DNA from: Ruminococcus sp.
GTDB taxonomy: Bacteria > Bacillota > Clostridia > Oscillospirales > Ruminococcaceae
Length of the DNA: 34,605 nucleotides
Assembly: GCA_021202895.1 (NCBI GenBank)
Contig: JAJQCE010000016.1
Location: 26,650-61,254 of the forward strand
Direction of reading: 5' to 3'
The notes under the pieces: generated by a model
What the model was told of the DNA's origin: nothing
Seen by the model: the letters and a program-made list of their open reading frames with translations, nothing else
Databases searched by the model: none
Shown: positions 24,938 through 33,666 of the stretch, one piece after another
Layout: every line of letters starts with the position of its first letter
Numbering within the stretch: position 1 is the stretch's first letter
Translations under genes and position numbers: made by a program

Positions 24938-27900
24938 ATGACGGAACACACCTTATCTGAATTTTTAGAGGGATATAATATAAAGCTGCCGAAATCTCTT
25001 GAAGATGGTCAGCTGCTTAAGCTTACATACAGTGAAAGTGTAAACGAAATGGCTTTGACTGTAAAAATGGACAAGCTAGCGCCGTTTGCGGCGGTGACGG
25101 AGCTTGAGCGTTCGATGGAGGAGCTTCTTGGAATAAATGATTTCAAGCTTTTGCTTAAGTACACTCCTGATAAGCTGAGCGCAGATTATTTCAGTGAGCT
25201 TATACAGTTTTTAAAAAGCCGCTTTCCTGTGGTAAACGGTTTTTTTGACGATGCTAAAGCAAGTCTTTGCGACGGAGTACTTACCATTAAGCTTAAGCAC
25301 GGCGGAGCGGATATACTCAAAAAAGCAGGGATAGAAACGGCTTTGCCGACGCTTATTTATGAAATGTTTTCTCAAAGTGTGAAAATAGAGCTATCAGGAA
25401 CTCTTTCGATTGACGCTGAAAGCTATAAGAATATGCAGCAAAAGCAGATGGAGAATTTGCCGACAGCTGCGCCTCCTGCGGAGAAAAAGCAGTCTTCAGG
25501 CGGTGGGACGCATAAGAATTTTGCTGAATGCGATGTTGACTTTACAGATCTGCCGATTTTGGCAAAGGGTGCAAAGGTGCTTATGGGAAGTCCGATTTCA
25601 GCCGCTCAGACTATCACCGCTATGGAAAACATCTCAAGCGAAATGACAGAGAGTATAACGGTCTGGGGAGAGATTTTTCTTACTGAAAGCTATGAAACCA
25701 AGAATGGTATGCTTATAGCACTGATTTCCTTTACCGACTTTACCTCGTCTTTTACTATGAAAATGATTGGCTCGTTAAGAAAGGGCAGAGGACGCCTTAG
25801 CAAGGACGAGCTTTCGGATATGCTTGAAATGATGAAAAAGGGCGAAACGCTTATAGTTTCAGGCAAGGTTTCAGAGGACGACTACGACCACAATTTTTAT
25901 CTTCTTCCCAGCGATATAATGCTTGTAAAAAGAACGCAGCGCAAGGACGAGAGCGAGCAGAAAAGAGTAGAGCTTCACTGCCACAGCAATATGTCGGCTA
26001 TGGATGCGCTTGCTGCTCCGTCAAATCTGGTTAAGCGTGCGTTTGGCTGGGGACACAAGGCTCTTGCGATTACCGATCACGGTGTGGTTCAGGGTTATCC
26101 TGACGCTATGAATATGACAAGGAGCATAAATGCTGACGGCGGAGATTTTAAGCTTATATACGGAATAGAAGCTTATGAGGTCAATAACGACGTTAAGATT
26201 TACACAGGCTGGCAAAAGACCAAGCTTACCGATGAGATAATTGTATTTGATTTAGAAACGACAGGAACAAGTCCAAGCGGAGACAGAATAATTGAATTTG
26301 GCGCAGTCAGGCTTAAGGGGTTAAAGGTTGTGGACAGCTTTGATATGCTCTGCAATCCTGAAAGGGAACTTGGCGAATTTATTACTGGTCTTACTTCGAT
26401 AACCAATGATATGCTTAAGGACGCTGTGAGCGAAGCGCAGGCGTTGGAGAAATTCAAAGAATTTTGCGGAGATAATCCAACGCTTGCAGCACATAATGCG
26501 GATTTTGACTGTGGATTTTTAAGAGAGGCGGCAAAACGTGCAGGGACGAAATTTGAGTTTTCGTCGCTGGATACGGTTGTTATGTCAAAAAAGCTAATCC
26601 CCGATCTAAAAAATCACAAGCTTGACACTGTAGCGGAGCACTTTGGAATGGGAGATTTTAATCACCACAGAGCAAGCGACGACGCAGAGGTGTTGAGCAG
26701 AATTTTTGTAAAGCTGTCAAATATGGTTATGGATATGTATCCGCATATGATTATCACAGCCGATATGCTTAACAGTCTGCTTGCCGACGACAGTAAAGTG
26801 CTGACTGAAAAGACCTATCATCAGATTATTCTTGTTAAAAATAACACTGGACTTAAAAATCTTTACCGTTTGATAAGCGATTCAAATTTGAAATATTTTA
26901 AGCGCAATCCGAGAATACCAAAGTCTGAGCTTGTCAAAAATCGGGAGGGTCTTATCGTAGCCTCCGCCTGTGAAGCAGGGGAGCTTATTCAGAGCTATCT
27001 GAGAGGAGAGCCTAGAGAGAAAATCAAGCAAATAGCTTCATTTTACGACTATTTAGAGATTCAGCCTGAGGGAAACAACGGCTTTATGCTTTTAAGCGAA
27101 AAGGAGCCGTATAATAATATAACCACTCAGGAGGATTTAAGGGATATAAACAGGTTCGTAGTTGAGCTTGGAGAGGAAATGGGGATTCCTGTATGCGCTA
27201 CGGGCGACGTTCACGTTATGGATCCATCAGATTCGGTTTTCAGAGCGATAATTATGGCATCAAAGGGCTTTGAGGATGCAGACAAGCAGGCTCCGCTCTA
27301 TTTTAAGCCTACCAATCAGATGCTTGACGAGCTTTCTTATCTGGGCGAGGATAAAGCCTTTGAGGTTGTTGTTACTAATACAAATATGGTGGCTGACAGA
27401 ATTGAGAGAGGACTTAAGGCCTTCCCTGACGGCACCTATACTCCGTCAATTGCTGGAGCTACGAGAGATTTACAGGATTTGTGCTGGCACAGATGCTGTG
27501 AAATATATGGCGACTGCGACCCCGAGGAAATTGTCGTCCCAGAGGGCGAAGATGTTTCAGTAGCGCAGTACTATGAGGGGCATGTTCCTAAGCTTGTCTA
27601 TGACAGGCTGGAGCGCGAGCTTAAGTCTATAATCAAGCATGGCTTTGCTGTTTTGTATATGATAGCGCAGAAGCTGGTGCATAATTCCGTTGAGCATGGC
27701 TATCAGGTAGGTTCAAGAGGCTCTGTAGGCTCGTCCTTTGTAGCGTCAATGTCGGGAATTTCAGAGGTTAATCCGCTTGTGCCGCATTATGTATGCCCTA
27801 ACTGCTGCCATAGTGAATTTATCACTGACGGCTCGGTGGGTTCAGGCTTTGATCTGCCGCCAAAAAATTGTCCCAAGTGCGGCTGTGATATGAACCGTGA

Positions 27901-29392
27901 CGGGCATGATATACCGTTTGAAACATTTTTAGGCTTTGACGGAGATAAAGCTCCTGATATTGACCTTAACTTTTCAGGAGATTTCCAGAGCAGCTCTCAT
28001 AAATACACAGAAGAGCTTTTTGGAAGCGACCATGTTTTTAAGGCGGGAATAATTTCAGGAGTTCAGTCAAAGACGGCTTACGGCTTTGTGAAGAAATATC
28101 TAGAGGAGCGTGGTAAGACTGTGCCGTCTGCCGAAGTTCAGCGGCTTATAAACGGCTGTCTTGACGTCAAGCGCACAACGGGACAGCACCCTGGAGGAAT
28201 GGTTGTAGTTCCAAGCGACTATGAAATTTACGACTTCACTCCTATTCAGCACCCTGCCGAAAAGGACGAAGCGGACGTTATTACAACGCACTTTGACTTC
28301 CATTCAATGCACGATACGTTGCTTAAGCTTGACGAGCTGGGGCATGATGTACCTACGATATATAAGTACCTCGAGGAATTTTCAGGACTTGATATAACTA
28401 AGATTCCTATGTCTGACCCAGACGTTTACAGCCTGTTTACTTCGACTAAGGCGCTTGGCATAGCAGAGGAGGACTTGATGTGGGAAACGGGTACGCTTGG
28501 AATACCTGAAATGGGAACTCCGTTTGTCTGCCAGATGCTTTTGGAATCTAAACCTAAGAATTTCAGCGACCTGCTTCAGATTTCAGGGCTTTCTCACGGA
28601 ACTGACGTGTGGATTGGAAATGCGCAGGAGCTTATTAAAAACGGAATCTGCACGATTTCAGAGGTTATAGGAACTCGCGACAGCATTATGACGTACCTGA
28701 TTTATCACGGAGTTGAGCCAAAGCTTTCGTTCAAGATAATGGAAATTACCCGTAAGGGAAAAGCTCCTAAGCTTCTGACTGATGAGATGAAGCAGAATAT
28801 GCTTGACCATGAAGTTCCGCAGTGGTATATAGACAGCTGCCTGAAAATCAAGTATATGTTCCCTAAGGCTCATGCGGCGGCATATGTGACGAGTGCGATT
28901 AAGCTTTGTTGGTTTAAGATTCATCAGCCGATTGCGTTCTATGCGTCTATCTTTACAGTAAGAGGAGAGGACGTTGACGCACAGACGGCGGTAAAGCCTG
29001 CGGCAATGGTGAAAAGCAAAATTCAGGAGCTTAAGGCACTGCCTAAGGAGCAGCGCACAGCTAAAACTGAAGGCACGATAGAAACGCTTATGCTTATCTA
29101 TGAGATGAAGCTAAGAGGACTGGAGTTTCTGCCTGTTGATATATATAAATCTCATTCTTTTATCTACAGAATAGAGGACGGCAAGCTTAGAATGCCGTTT
29201 GCGTCTATAAACGGTGTAGGTTCGATTGCTGCGGCGACCTTGTACGAAAACGCACGGCAGGGCGATTTTATCTCAATTGAGGAATTTCAGCTTCAGAGCG
29301 GAATAGGAAAGTCAGTAATTGAAATGCTAAAAGGCTGCAACGCATTCGGAGATTTGCCTGAAACTAATCAGACGACGCTGTTTGGATTCTGA
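24938..29392 (+). CDS. polC: DNA polymerase III PolC, Gram-positive type
   Basis: The main replicative polymerase of low-GC Gram-positives, with built-in proofreading. It has about 1484 residues. An N-terminal domain and an OB-fold (about 220-330) come first. The PHP domain begins at HCHSNMSAMDALAAP (about 346). It is interrupted by a DnaQ-like 3'-5' exonuclease with DLETTGTSP (about 437), AAHNADFDCGF and HHRASDDAEV (about 574). A zinc finger (CPNC about 952, CPKC about 978) precedes the catalytic PDIDLNFSGDF (about 1006). An in-frame GTG at 24929 is an alternative start; neither has a strong ribosome binding site. It ends the pyrH cluster. Confidence 0.97.
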   Translation: MTEHTLSEFLEGYNIKLPKSLEDGQLLKLTYSESVNEMALTVKMDKLAPFAAVTELERSMEELLGINDFKLLLKYTPDKLSADYFSELIQFLKSRFPVVNGFFDDAKASLCDGVLTIKLKHGGADILKKAGIETALPTLIYEMFSQSVKIELSGTLSIDAESYKNMQQKQMENLPTAAPPAEKKQSSGGGTHKNFAECDVDFTDLPILAKGAKVLMGSPISAAQTITAMENISSEMTESITVWGEIFLTESYETKNGMLIALISFTDFTSSFTMKMIGSLRKGRGRLSKDELSDMLEMMKKGETLIVSGKVSEDDYDHNFYLLPSDIMLVKRTQRKDESEQKRVELHCHSNMSAMDALAAPSNLVKRAFGWGHKALAITDHGVVQGYPDAMNMTRSINADGGDFKLIYGIEAYEVNNDVKIYTGWQKTKLTDEIIVFDLETTGTSPSGDRIIEFGAVRLKGLKVVDSFDMLCNPERELGEFITGLTSITNDMLKDAVSEAQALEKFKEFCGDNPTLAAHNADFDCGFLREAAKRAGTKFEFSSLDTVVMSKKLIPDLKNHKLDTVAEHFGMGDFNHHRASDDAEVLSRIFVKLSNMVMDMYPHMIITADMLNSLLADDSKVLTEKTYHQIILVKNNTGLKNLYRLISDSNLKYFKRNPRIPKSELVKNREGLIVASACEAGELIQSYLRGEPREKIKQIASFYDYLEIQPEGNNGFMLLSEKEPYNNITTQEDLRDINRFVVELGEEMGIPVCATGDVHVMDPSDSVFRAIIMASKGFEDADKQAPLYFKPTNQMLDELSYLGEDKAFEVVVTNTNMVADRIERGLKAFPDGTYTPSIAGATRDLQDLCWHRCCEIYGDCDPEEIVVPEGEDVSVAQYYEGHVPKLVYDRLERELKSIIKHGFAVLYMIAQKLVHNSVEHGYQVGSRGSVGSSFVASMSGISEVNPLVPHYVCPNCCHSEFITDGSVGSGFDLPPKNCPKCGCDMNRDGHDIPFETFLGFDGDKAPDIDLNFSGDFQSSSHKYTEELFGSDHVFKAGIISGVQSKTAYGFVKKYLEERGKTVPSAEVQRLINGCLDVKRTTGQHPGGMVVVPSDYEIYDFTPIQHPAEKDEADVITTHFDFHSMHDTLLKLDELGHDVPTIYKYLEEFSGLDITKIPMSDPDVYSLFTSTKALGIAEEDLMWETGTLGIPEMGTPFVCQMLLESKPKNFSDLLQISGLSHGTDVWIGNAQELIKNGICTISEVIGTRDSIMTYLIYHGVEPKLSFKIMEITRKGKAPKLLTDEMKQNMLDHEVPQWYIDSCLKIKYMFPKAHAAAYVTSAIKLCWFKIHQPIAFYASIFTVRGEDVDAQTAVKPAAMVKSKIQELKALPKEQRTAKTEGTIETLMLIYEMKLRGLEFLPVDIYKSHSFIYRIEDGKLRMPFASINGVGSIAAATLYENARQGDFISIEEFQLQSGIGKSVIEMLKGCNAFGDLPETNQTTLFGF

Positions 29393-29444
29393 TTTGATTT
29401 TACAAATAGGAAACTAATATTTCACTTTAAAGAAACAACTGCCC

Positions 29445-29473
29445 TTGACAAGGCGTAAAGGATATGATATAAT
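29445..29473 (+). promoter_or_regulatory. Promoter of hisZ-hisG-hisD
   Basis: TTGACA at 29445-29450, 17-bp spacer, TATAAT at 29468-29473 with an extended -10 TG. Both hexamers are perfect consensus. The 65-base leader shows no His T-box or attenuator. Confidence 0.85.
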
Positions 29474-29540
29474 TATACATACTACTTTGATAGCATATTA
29501 GCAGTTTACTACGATAAATTGCTTGGAAAGAGGATAGACA

Positions 29541-30737
29541 ATGAAGAGATATGACCTTATAACACCAGAGGGGACGAGGGATTTACTGTTTGAGGAATGC
29601 CTTGCAAGGCGAATGACAGAGAACAAGCTGACAACGCTGTTTTCAAAATTCGGCTACAGCGAGGTTGTAACTACAGGCATGGAGTTTTACGATGTTTTTT
29701 TAGGAACGTCAAGAACATTTCAGCAGGAGAGCATCTACAAGCTCTGCGATTCAAAAAACAGGCTTATAGCTTTGCGTCCTGATTCGACAATACCGATAGC
29801 AAGGCTTGTCGCTACAAGATTAAAGGGTGCACAGCTGCCGCTCAGGCTGTATTACAATCAGAGCATATATGAAAACAACGCTTCGCTCAGAGGACATTCT
29901 GATGAGGTTGTTCAGGCTGGAATAGAGCTTATCGGGGGAGAAAACACCAAGCGTGCCGATTATGAAGCTCTTTGCACGGCGATAGAAGCTCTTGCGTCGT
30001 TTGGAAAGGATTTTCGCTTTGAAATCGGACATATCGGCTATTTCAAGGTTTTAGTTAAGCGGCTGAATATTGATTCGAGAACCGAAGAGGAAATCAGGCA
30101 GCTTATCAATTCTAAAAATTACCCTGCGCTTAACGATATGCTTGATGAGATGGGAGAGAGCGAGGTTATAACGGCACTTAAGGCACTGCCTAGTCTTTTC
30201 GGCGGCGAGGAGGTCTTTGACAGAGCGGCTATGCTCTACATTGACGATGAGATAAGAGAGATTCTTGATAATCTTAAGAGCGTTTATAATCGTCTTAAGG
30301 CTTTAGGCTATGAGGATAAAATAATAGTAGATTTAGGAATTGTAAGGCATACTGATTATTACACGGGAATTGTTTTTAAAGGCTATCTTACGGGGATAGG
30401 CGACAGCGTTCTTAAGGGCGGCAGATATGATAAGCTTTTAGGCGAGTTCGGAGAGGATTTGCCTGCGGTGGGCTTCGGAGTCAACTGCGATGCGATAGCT
30501 TCCTACCTCTGCAAGCTGGGAGAAGCTCCGCAGATTAGTATTCCAGACTGCATAGTTTATGGCGAAAAGGGATATGTGGTTGAGGCGATGCTTTACGGTC
30601 AGCAGCTTGTAAGGGACGGTTTTACGGTGGAAAACAGTCTTTTCGACACGCTTGAGGATACAAAAGAGTATGCGCTGAAAAAAGGCATACACGTAATTTA
30701 CGCTGTGAATGAAAATGTTCAAAAAATAGAGCTTTGA
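29541..30737 (+). CDS. hisZ: ATP phosphoribosyltransferase regulatory subunit
   Basis: A catalytically inactive histidyl-tRNA synthetase paralogue that joins short HisG and confers feedback control by histidine. The 398 residues keep the class II fold: PEGTRDLL, motif 2-like RLYYNQSIYENN where true HisRS has an active-site arginine-rich motif, and GGRYDKLLGEFG. The anticodon-binding domain is replaced by a short C-terminal region. The immediate downstream hisG of the short type confirms HisZ rather than HisRS. Confidence 0.93.
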   Translation: MKRYDLITPEGTRDLLFEECLARRMTENKLTTLFSKFGYSEVVTTGMEFYDVFLGTSRTFQQESIYKLCDSKNRLIALRPDSTIPIARLVATRLKGAQLPLRLYYNQSIYENNASLRGHSDEVVQAGIELIGGENTKRADYEALCTAIEALASFGKDFRFEIGHIGYFKVLVKRLNIDSRTEEEIRQLINSKNYPALNDMLDEMGESEVITALKALPSLFGGEEVFDRAAMLYIDDEIREILDNLKSVYNRLKALGYEDKIIVDLGIVRHTDYYTGIVFKGYLTGIGDSVLKGGRYDKLLGEFGEDLPAVGFGVNCDAIASYLCKLGEAPQISIPDCIVYGEKGYVVEAMLYGQQLVRDGFTVENSLFDTLEDTKEYALKKGIHVIYAVNENVQKIEL

Positions 30738-30758
30738 GTAAAAACGAGGAATAAAAAA

Positions 30759-31391
30759 ATGGATAAACCGATAAGAATTGCGCTTACCAAGGGCAGGCTC
30801 GAAAGGGACACGGTAGCGCTGCTTGAAAAGGCAGGCTATGACTGCACGGCGGTGAGAGAAAAGGGCAGAAAGCTGATACTTCCGATTGACGGAGAAAATT
30901 TAGAGATTGTGCTTGCTAAGGCTAACGATGTTATTACATATGTAGAGCATGGAGTGTGCGATGTCGGAGTGGTCGGCAAGGACACTATTATGGAAATGCA
31001 GGGCAAGTTTTTCGAGGTGGCAGATTTAGGATTCGGCAGGTGCAGATTTGCGCTTGCGGCTAAAAAAGGAAGTGACTTTTACAGCGGCTACAATGTTAAA
31101 ACGATAGCGACAAAGTACCCGAATGTGACGAGGAGCTATTTTGAGAGCAAGGGCATGGACGTTGAGATAGTTAAAATTGAGGGTTCAGTTGAGCTTGCGC
31201 CGCTGCTTGAGCTTTCGGACGCAATTGTAGATATAGTTGAAACAGGAACAACGCTTAAGGAAAACGGACTTGAAGTTAAAGAATACGTATGCCCGATTTC
31301 CGCAAGGCTTATTGTGAATATGGTGAGCATGAAAACACGCAGGCAGGAAATAGAGCGGCTTGTAACAAAGCTAGACTGGGCAAACGCATAG
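30759..31391 (+). CDS. hisG: ATP phosphoribosyltransferase, short form
   Basis: Catalyses the first step of histidine synthesis, condensing ATP with PRPP. The 210 residues lack the C-terminal regulatory domain of the long form, so it depends on HisZ. Seen are ALTKGRLERDTV, VCDVGVVGKDT, and the PRPP loop DIVETGTTLKENGL. It follows hisZ by 21 bases. A hairpin repeat fills the gap to hisD. Confidence 0.96.
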   Translation: MDKPIRIALTKGRLERDTVALLEKAGYDCTAVREKGRKLILPIDGENLEIVLAKANDVITYVEHGVCDVGVVGKDTIMEMQGKFFEVADLGFGRCRFALAAKKGSDFYSGYNVKTIATKYPNVTRSYFESKGMDVEIVKIEGSVELAPLLELSDAIVDIVETGTTLKENGLEVKEYVCPISARLIVNMVSMKTRRQEIERLVTKLDWANA

Positions 31392-31463
31392 CTTTGTTTG
31401 AGCTTTTACTTGTGTTTTTGCTTACGCAAAACTGTCTGTCCTAAGCATTTGCTCTGCAAATGC
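31392..31463. repeat. Intergenic hairpin repeat between hisG and hisD (copy 3)
   Basis: It starts right after the hisG stop. Shared with copy 2 are TTTGTTTGAGCTTTT (with one base less) and GTCCTAAGCATTT, followed by the hairpin GCATTTGC (31445-31452) and GCAAATGC (31456-31463). A second inner hairpin TTTTGC/GCAAAA lies at 31415-31431. No U-tract follows. The strong AGGAGGA site of hisD begins 13 bases later. Confidence 0.6.
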
Positions 31464-31489
31464 TCACATAAAGGCTAGGAGGATTTGAT

Positions 31490-32782
31490 ATGGAAATTAT
31501 AAAAAAAATATATGCTGACGGCAAGGCAGACGAGGAGTTTTTTGAGCTTGTCGAAAAACGCAGCGGAGAAACGGACAAAAAGGTTACTGCAATAGTCGGC
31601 GAGATAATAGAGAACGTCCGCATTAACGGCGATAAGGCGGTAAAGGAGTACACCGAAAGGTTTGACGGAAAGCTTCCGCTTTATTATGAGGTTCCCAGAG
31701 AGGTAATTAACGATGCGCTTACCGAAGCGGACAGCGATTTTACCGATGCGCTTTTAAATGCGATTGAAAATATAACCGACTTTCACACTCGTCAGAAGTC
31801 GCAGAGCTTTGTTAATACAAAGTCGGACGGAGTGATTTTAGGGCAGCGTGTAAGAGGTCTTGAAAGAGTCGCGATTTACGTTCCAGGAGGGACGGCGGCT
31901 TATCCGTCGTCGGTTCTGATGAATGCGATTCCTGCTAAGATTGCAGGCGTAAAGGAAATAATAATGCTGACTCCGCCGCTTAAGGACGGTACGCCTAACA
32001 AGGATATTCTTGTTGCGGCGGCACTTTGCGGAGTTGACAGAGTGTTTATGTGCGGAGGAGCACAGGCTATTGCGGCAGCGGCTTACGGCACTGAGGAGAT
32101 TCCAAAGGCTGATAAAATTGTAGGACCAGGAAATATCTTTGTGGCGACCGCTAAAAAGCTGCTTTACGGCACAGTGGATATTGATATGATTGCAGGACCC
32201 AGTGAAATTTTAGTACTTGCGGACGAAAGTGCAAACCCTGTTTTTGTGGCGGCGGATTTAATGTCGCAGGCGGAGCATGACAGACTTGCTTCGGCAATTT
32301 TGGTTACTACAAGTGAAAAGCTTGCGGACGAAACGATTAAGGAGCTTTCAAGGCAGATGGAATCGCTTTCGAGAAAGGATATTATAGCGCAGTCGCTTGC
32401 TGATTATGGTGCGATTATAATTTGCAGTGATAAGGACAAGGCTTGCGAAATTGCGAACCGTCTTGCGCCTGAGCATCTGGAGGTGCTGTTTGAAAATCCT
32501 ATGGAATATGTCGGCAGACTTGACAACGCAGGCTCGATTTTCTTAGGCTCATACGCACCTGAACCGCTAGGTGATTACTATGCAGGTCCTAACCATGTTC
32601 TTCCCACAAGCGGCACTGCAAGATTTTTTTCGCCGCTTTCAGTGAATAATTTTGAGAAGCGTTCAAGCTTTATCTATTACACCGAAAACGCACTTTGTCA
32701 GGCAAAGGACGATATAACCTTGATAGCGCAGAGGGAGGGTTTGACTGCTCACGCTAATGCGATAAAGGTAAGATTTAAATAG
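31490..32782 (+). CDS. hisD: Histidinol dehydrogenase
   Basis: Zinc- and NAD-dependent enzyme of the last two steps of histidine synthesis (histidinol to histidine). The 430 residues show YVPGGTAAYPSSVLMNAIPA, GGAQAIAAAAYGT, KIVGPGN, DMIAGPSE, the zinc and catalytic block SQAEHD, and LAPEHLEVL with the catalytic Glu-His. AGGAGGA precedes the ATG. A strong terminator follows, so the other his genes must be elsewhere. Confidence 0.97.
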   Translation: MEIIKKIYADGKADEEFFELVEKRSGETDKKVTAIVGEIIENVRINGDKAVKEYTERFDGKLPLYYEVPREVINDALTEADSDFTDALLNAIENITDFHTRQKSQSFVNTKSDGVILGQRVRGLERVAIYVPGGTAAYPSSVLMNAIPAKIAGVKEIIMLTPPLKDGTPNKDILVAAALCGVDRVFMCGGAQAIAAAAYGTEEIPKADKIVGPGNIFVATAKKLLYGTVDIDMIAGPSEILVLADESANPVFVAADLMSQAEHDRLASAILVTTSEKLADETIKELSRQMESLSRKDIIAQSLADYGAIIICSDKDKACEIANRLAPEHLEVLFENPMEYVGRLDNAGSIFLGSYAPEPLGDYYAGPNHVLPTSGTARFFSPLSVNNFEKRSSFIYYTENALCQAKDDITLIAQREGLTAHANAIKVRFK

Positions 32783-32789
32783 CTTTTGA

Positions 32790-32817
32790 GCCGTCCGAAT
32801 AAAAGGACGGCTTTTTT
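32790..32817 (+). terminator. Terminator after hisD
   Basis: GCCGTCC (32790-32796) pairs with GGACGGC (32805-32811), followed by six T residues. Confidence 0.93.
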
Positions 32818-32848
32818 GAAAAAAATTCATGGTAAAAAAAGTGCCTAG

Positions 32849-32877
32849 TTTACAAAGCGTAAATTATGTGGTATGAT
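32849..32877 (+). promoter_or_regulatory. Promoter of the macrodomain-SirTM pair
   Basis: TTTACA at 32849-32854, 17-bp spacer, TATGAT at 32872-32877. Only about 18 bp lie between the -10 and the start codon of the macrodomain gene, so the leader is very short, just enough for the GGAGG site. Confidence 0.6.
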
Positions 32878-32895
32878 TAAATTGGAGGGATTAAA

Positions 32896-33666
32896 ATGAC
32901 TCAGAAGGATAGAAGAGAATATTTGATTAAATACATGCTTGATGAAAGAAATGAACAGATGGAAATAAGCGATGACGAGGAGAAAAGCAAGCGGCTTTTA
33001 AGAGCACTGTTTAATGTTCGTATGCCTAAAGAAGCTTCAGAGGAATTTTTGAAAATTCAGGATGAATATCTTAAGGCGGAAACGGAGAAAAAGAGGGTCT
33101 ATAAGTCTGAATGGATTACGCCTGCGGCAAAGGGCATTTATATCTGGAGAGGCGATATTACAACACTTGAATGTGATGCAATTGTCAATGCGGCAAATTC
33201 AAAAATGCTAGGCTGCTTTTATCCTAATCACAGGTGCATAGACAATGCGATTCATACCTATGCGGGAGTTCAGCTAAGGCTTGAGTGCGACAGGATTATG
33301 CACGGCTGTGAGCTTGAAACGGGCAAGGCTGTGATAACCTCAGCGTATAACCTGCCGAGCAGGTATATAATTCACACTGTAGGACCAATAGTTTACGGTG
33401 AGCTTAACGAAAAGCATTGTGAAGCTCTTTCCGAGTGCTATCGCTCCTGTCTTGCTCTTGCGCACCAAAATAATTTAAAGAGCATAGCCTTTTGCTGTAT
33501 TTCCACTGGGGAGTTTCATTTTCCAAGTGAAAAAGCAGCTGAAATTGCACTTAAAACGGTTATAGAAAACAGAGGAGATATAGAGGTGATTTTTAATGCT
33601 TTTAAACAGACGGACGAATCAATATACACAGAGCTTGTCGAAAAATATCGAGATTCTCTGCGATAA
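32896..33666 (+). CDS. Zinc-type macrodomain ADP-ribosyl hydrolase
   Basis: Predicted to remove ADP-ribose from proteins. The first 75 residues are a helical, charged N-terminal extension. The macrodomain follows with GDITTLECDAIVNAANS. Unlike ordinary MacroD enzymes it carries GCFYPNHRCIDNAIH. The residues C107, H112 and C114 match the metal-binding pattern of the zinc macrodomains (Zn-Macro) of Staphylococcus and Streptococcus. The distal loop is CCISTGEFHFP. The sirtuin gene begins inside its 3' end in another frame, implying tight co-expression. In described systems this enzyme reverses the modification made by the neighbouring SirTM. Substrate here is unknown. Confidence 0.92.
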   Translation: MTQKDRREYLIKYMLDERNEQMEISDDEEKSKRLLRALFNVRMPKEASEEFLKIQDEYLKAETEKKRVYKSEWITPAAKGIYIWRGDITTLECDAIVNAANSKMLGCFYPNHRCIDNAIHTYAGVQLRLECDRIMHGCELETGKAVITSAYNLPSRYIIHTVGPIVYGELNEKHCEALSECYRSCLALAHQNNLKSIAFCCISTGEFHFPSEKAAEIALKTVIENRGDIEVIFNAFKQTDESIYTELVEKYRDSLR

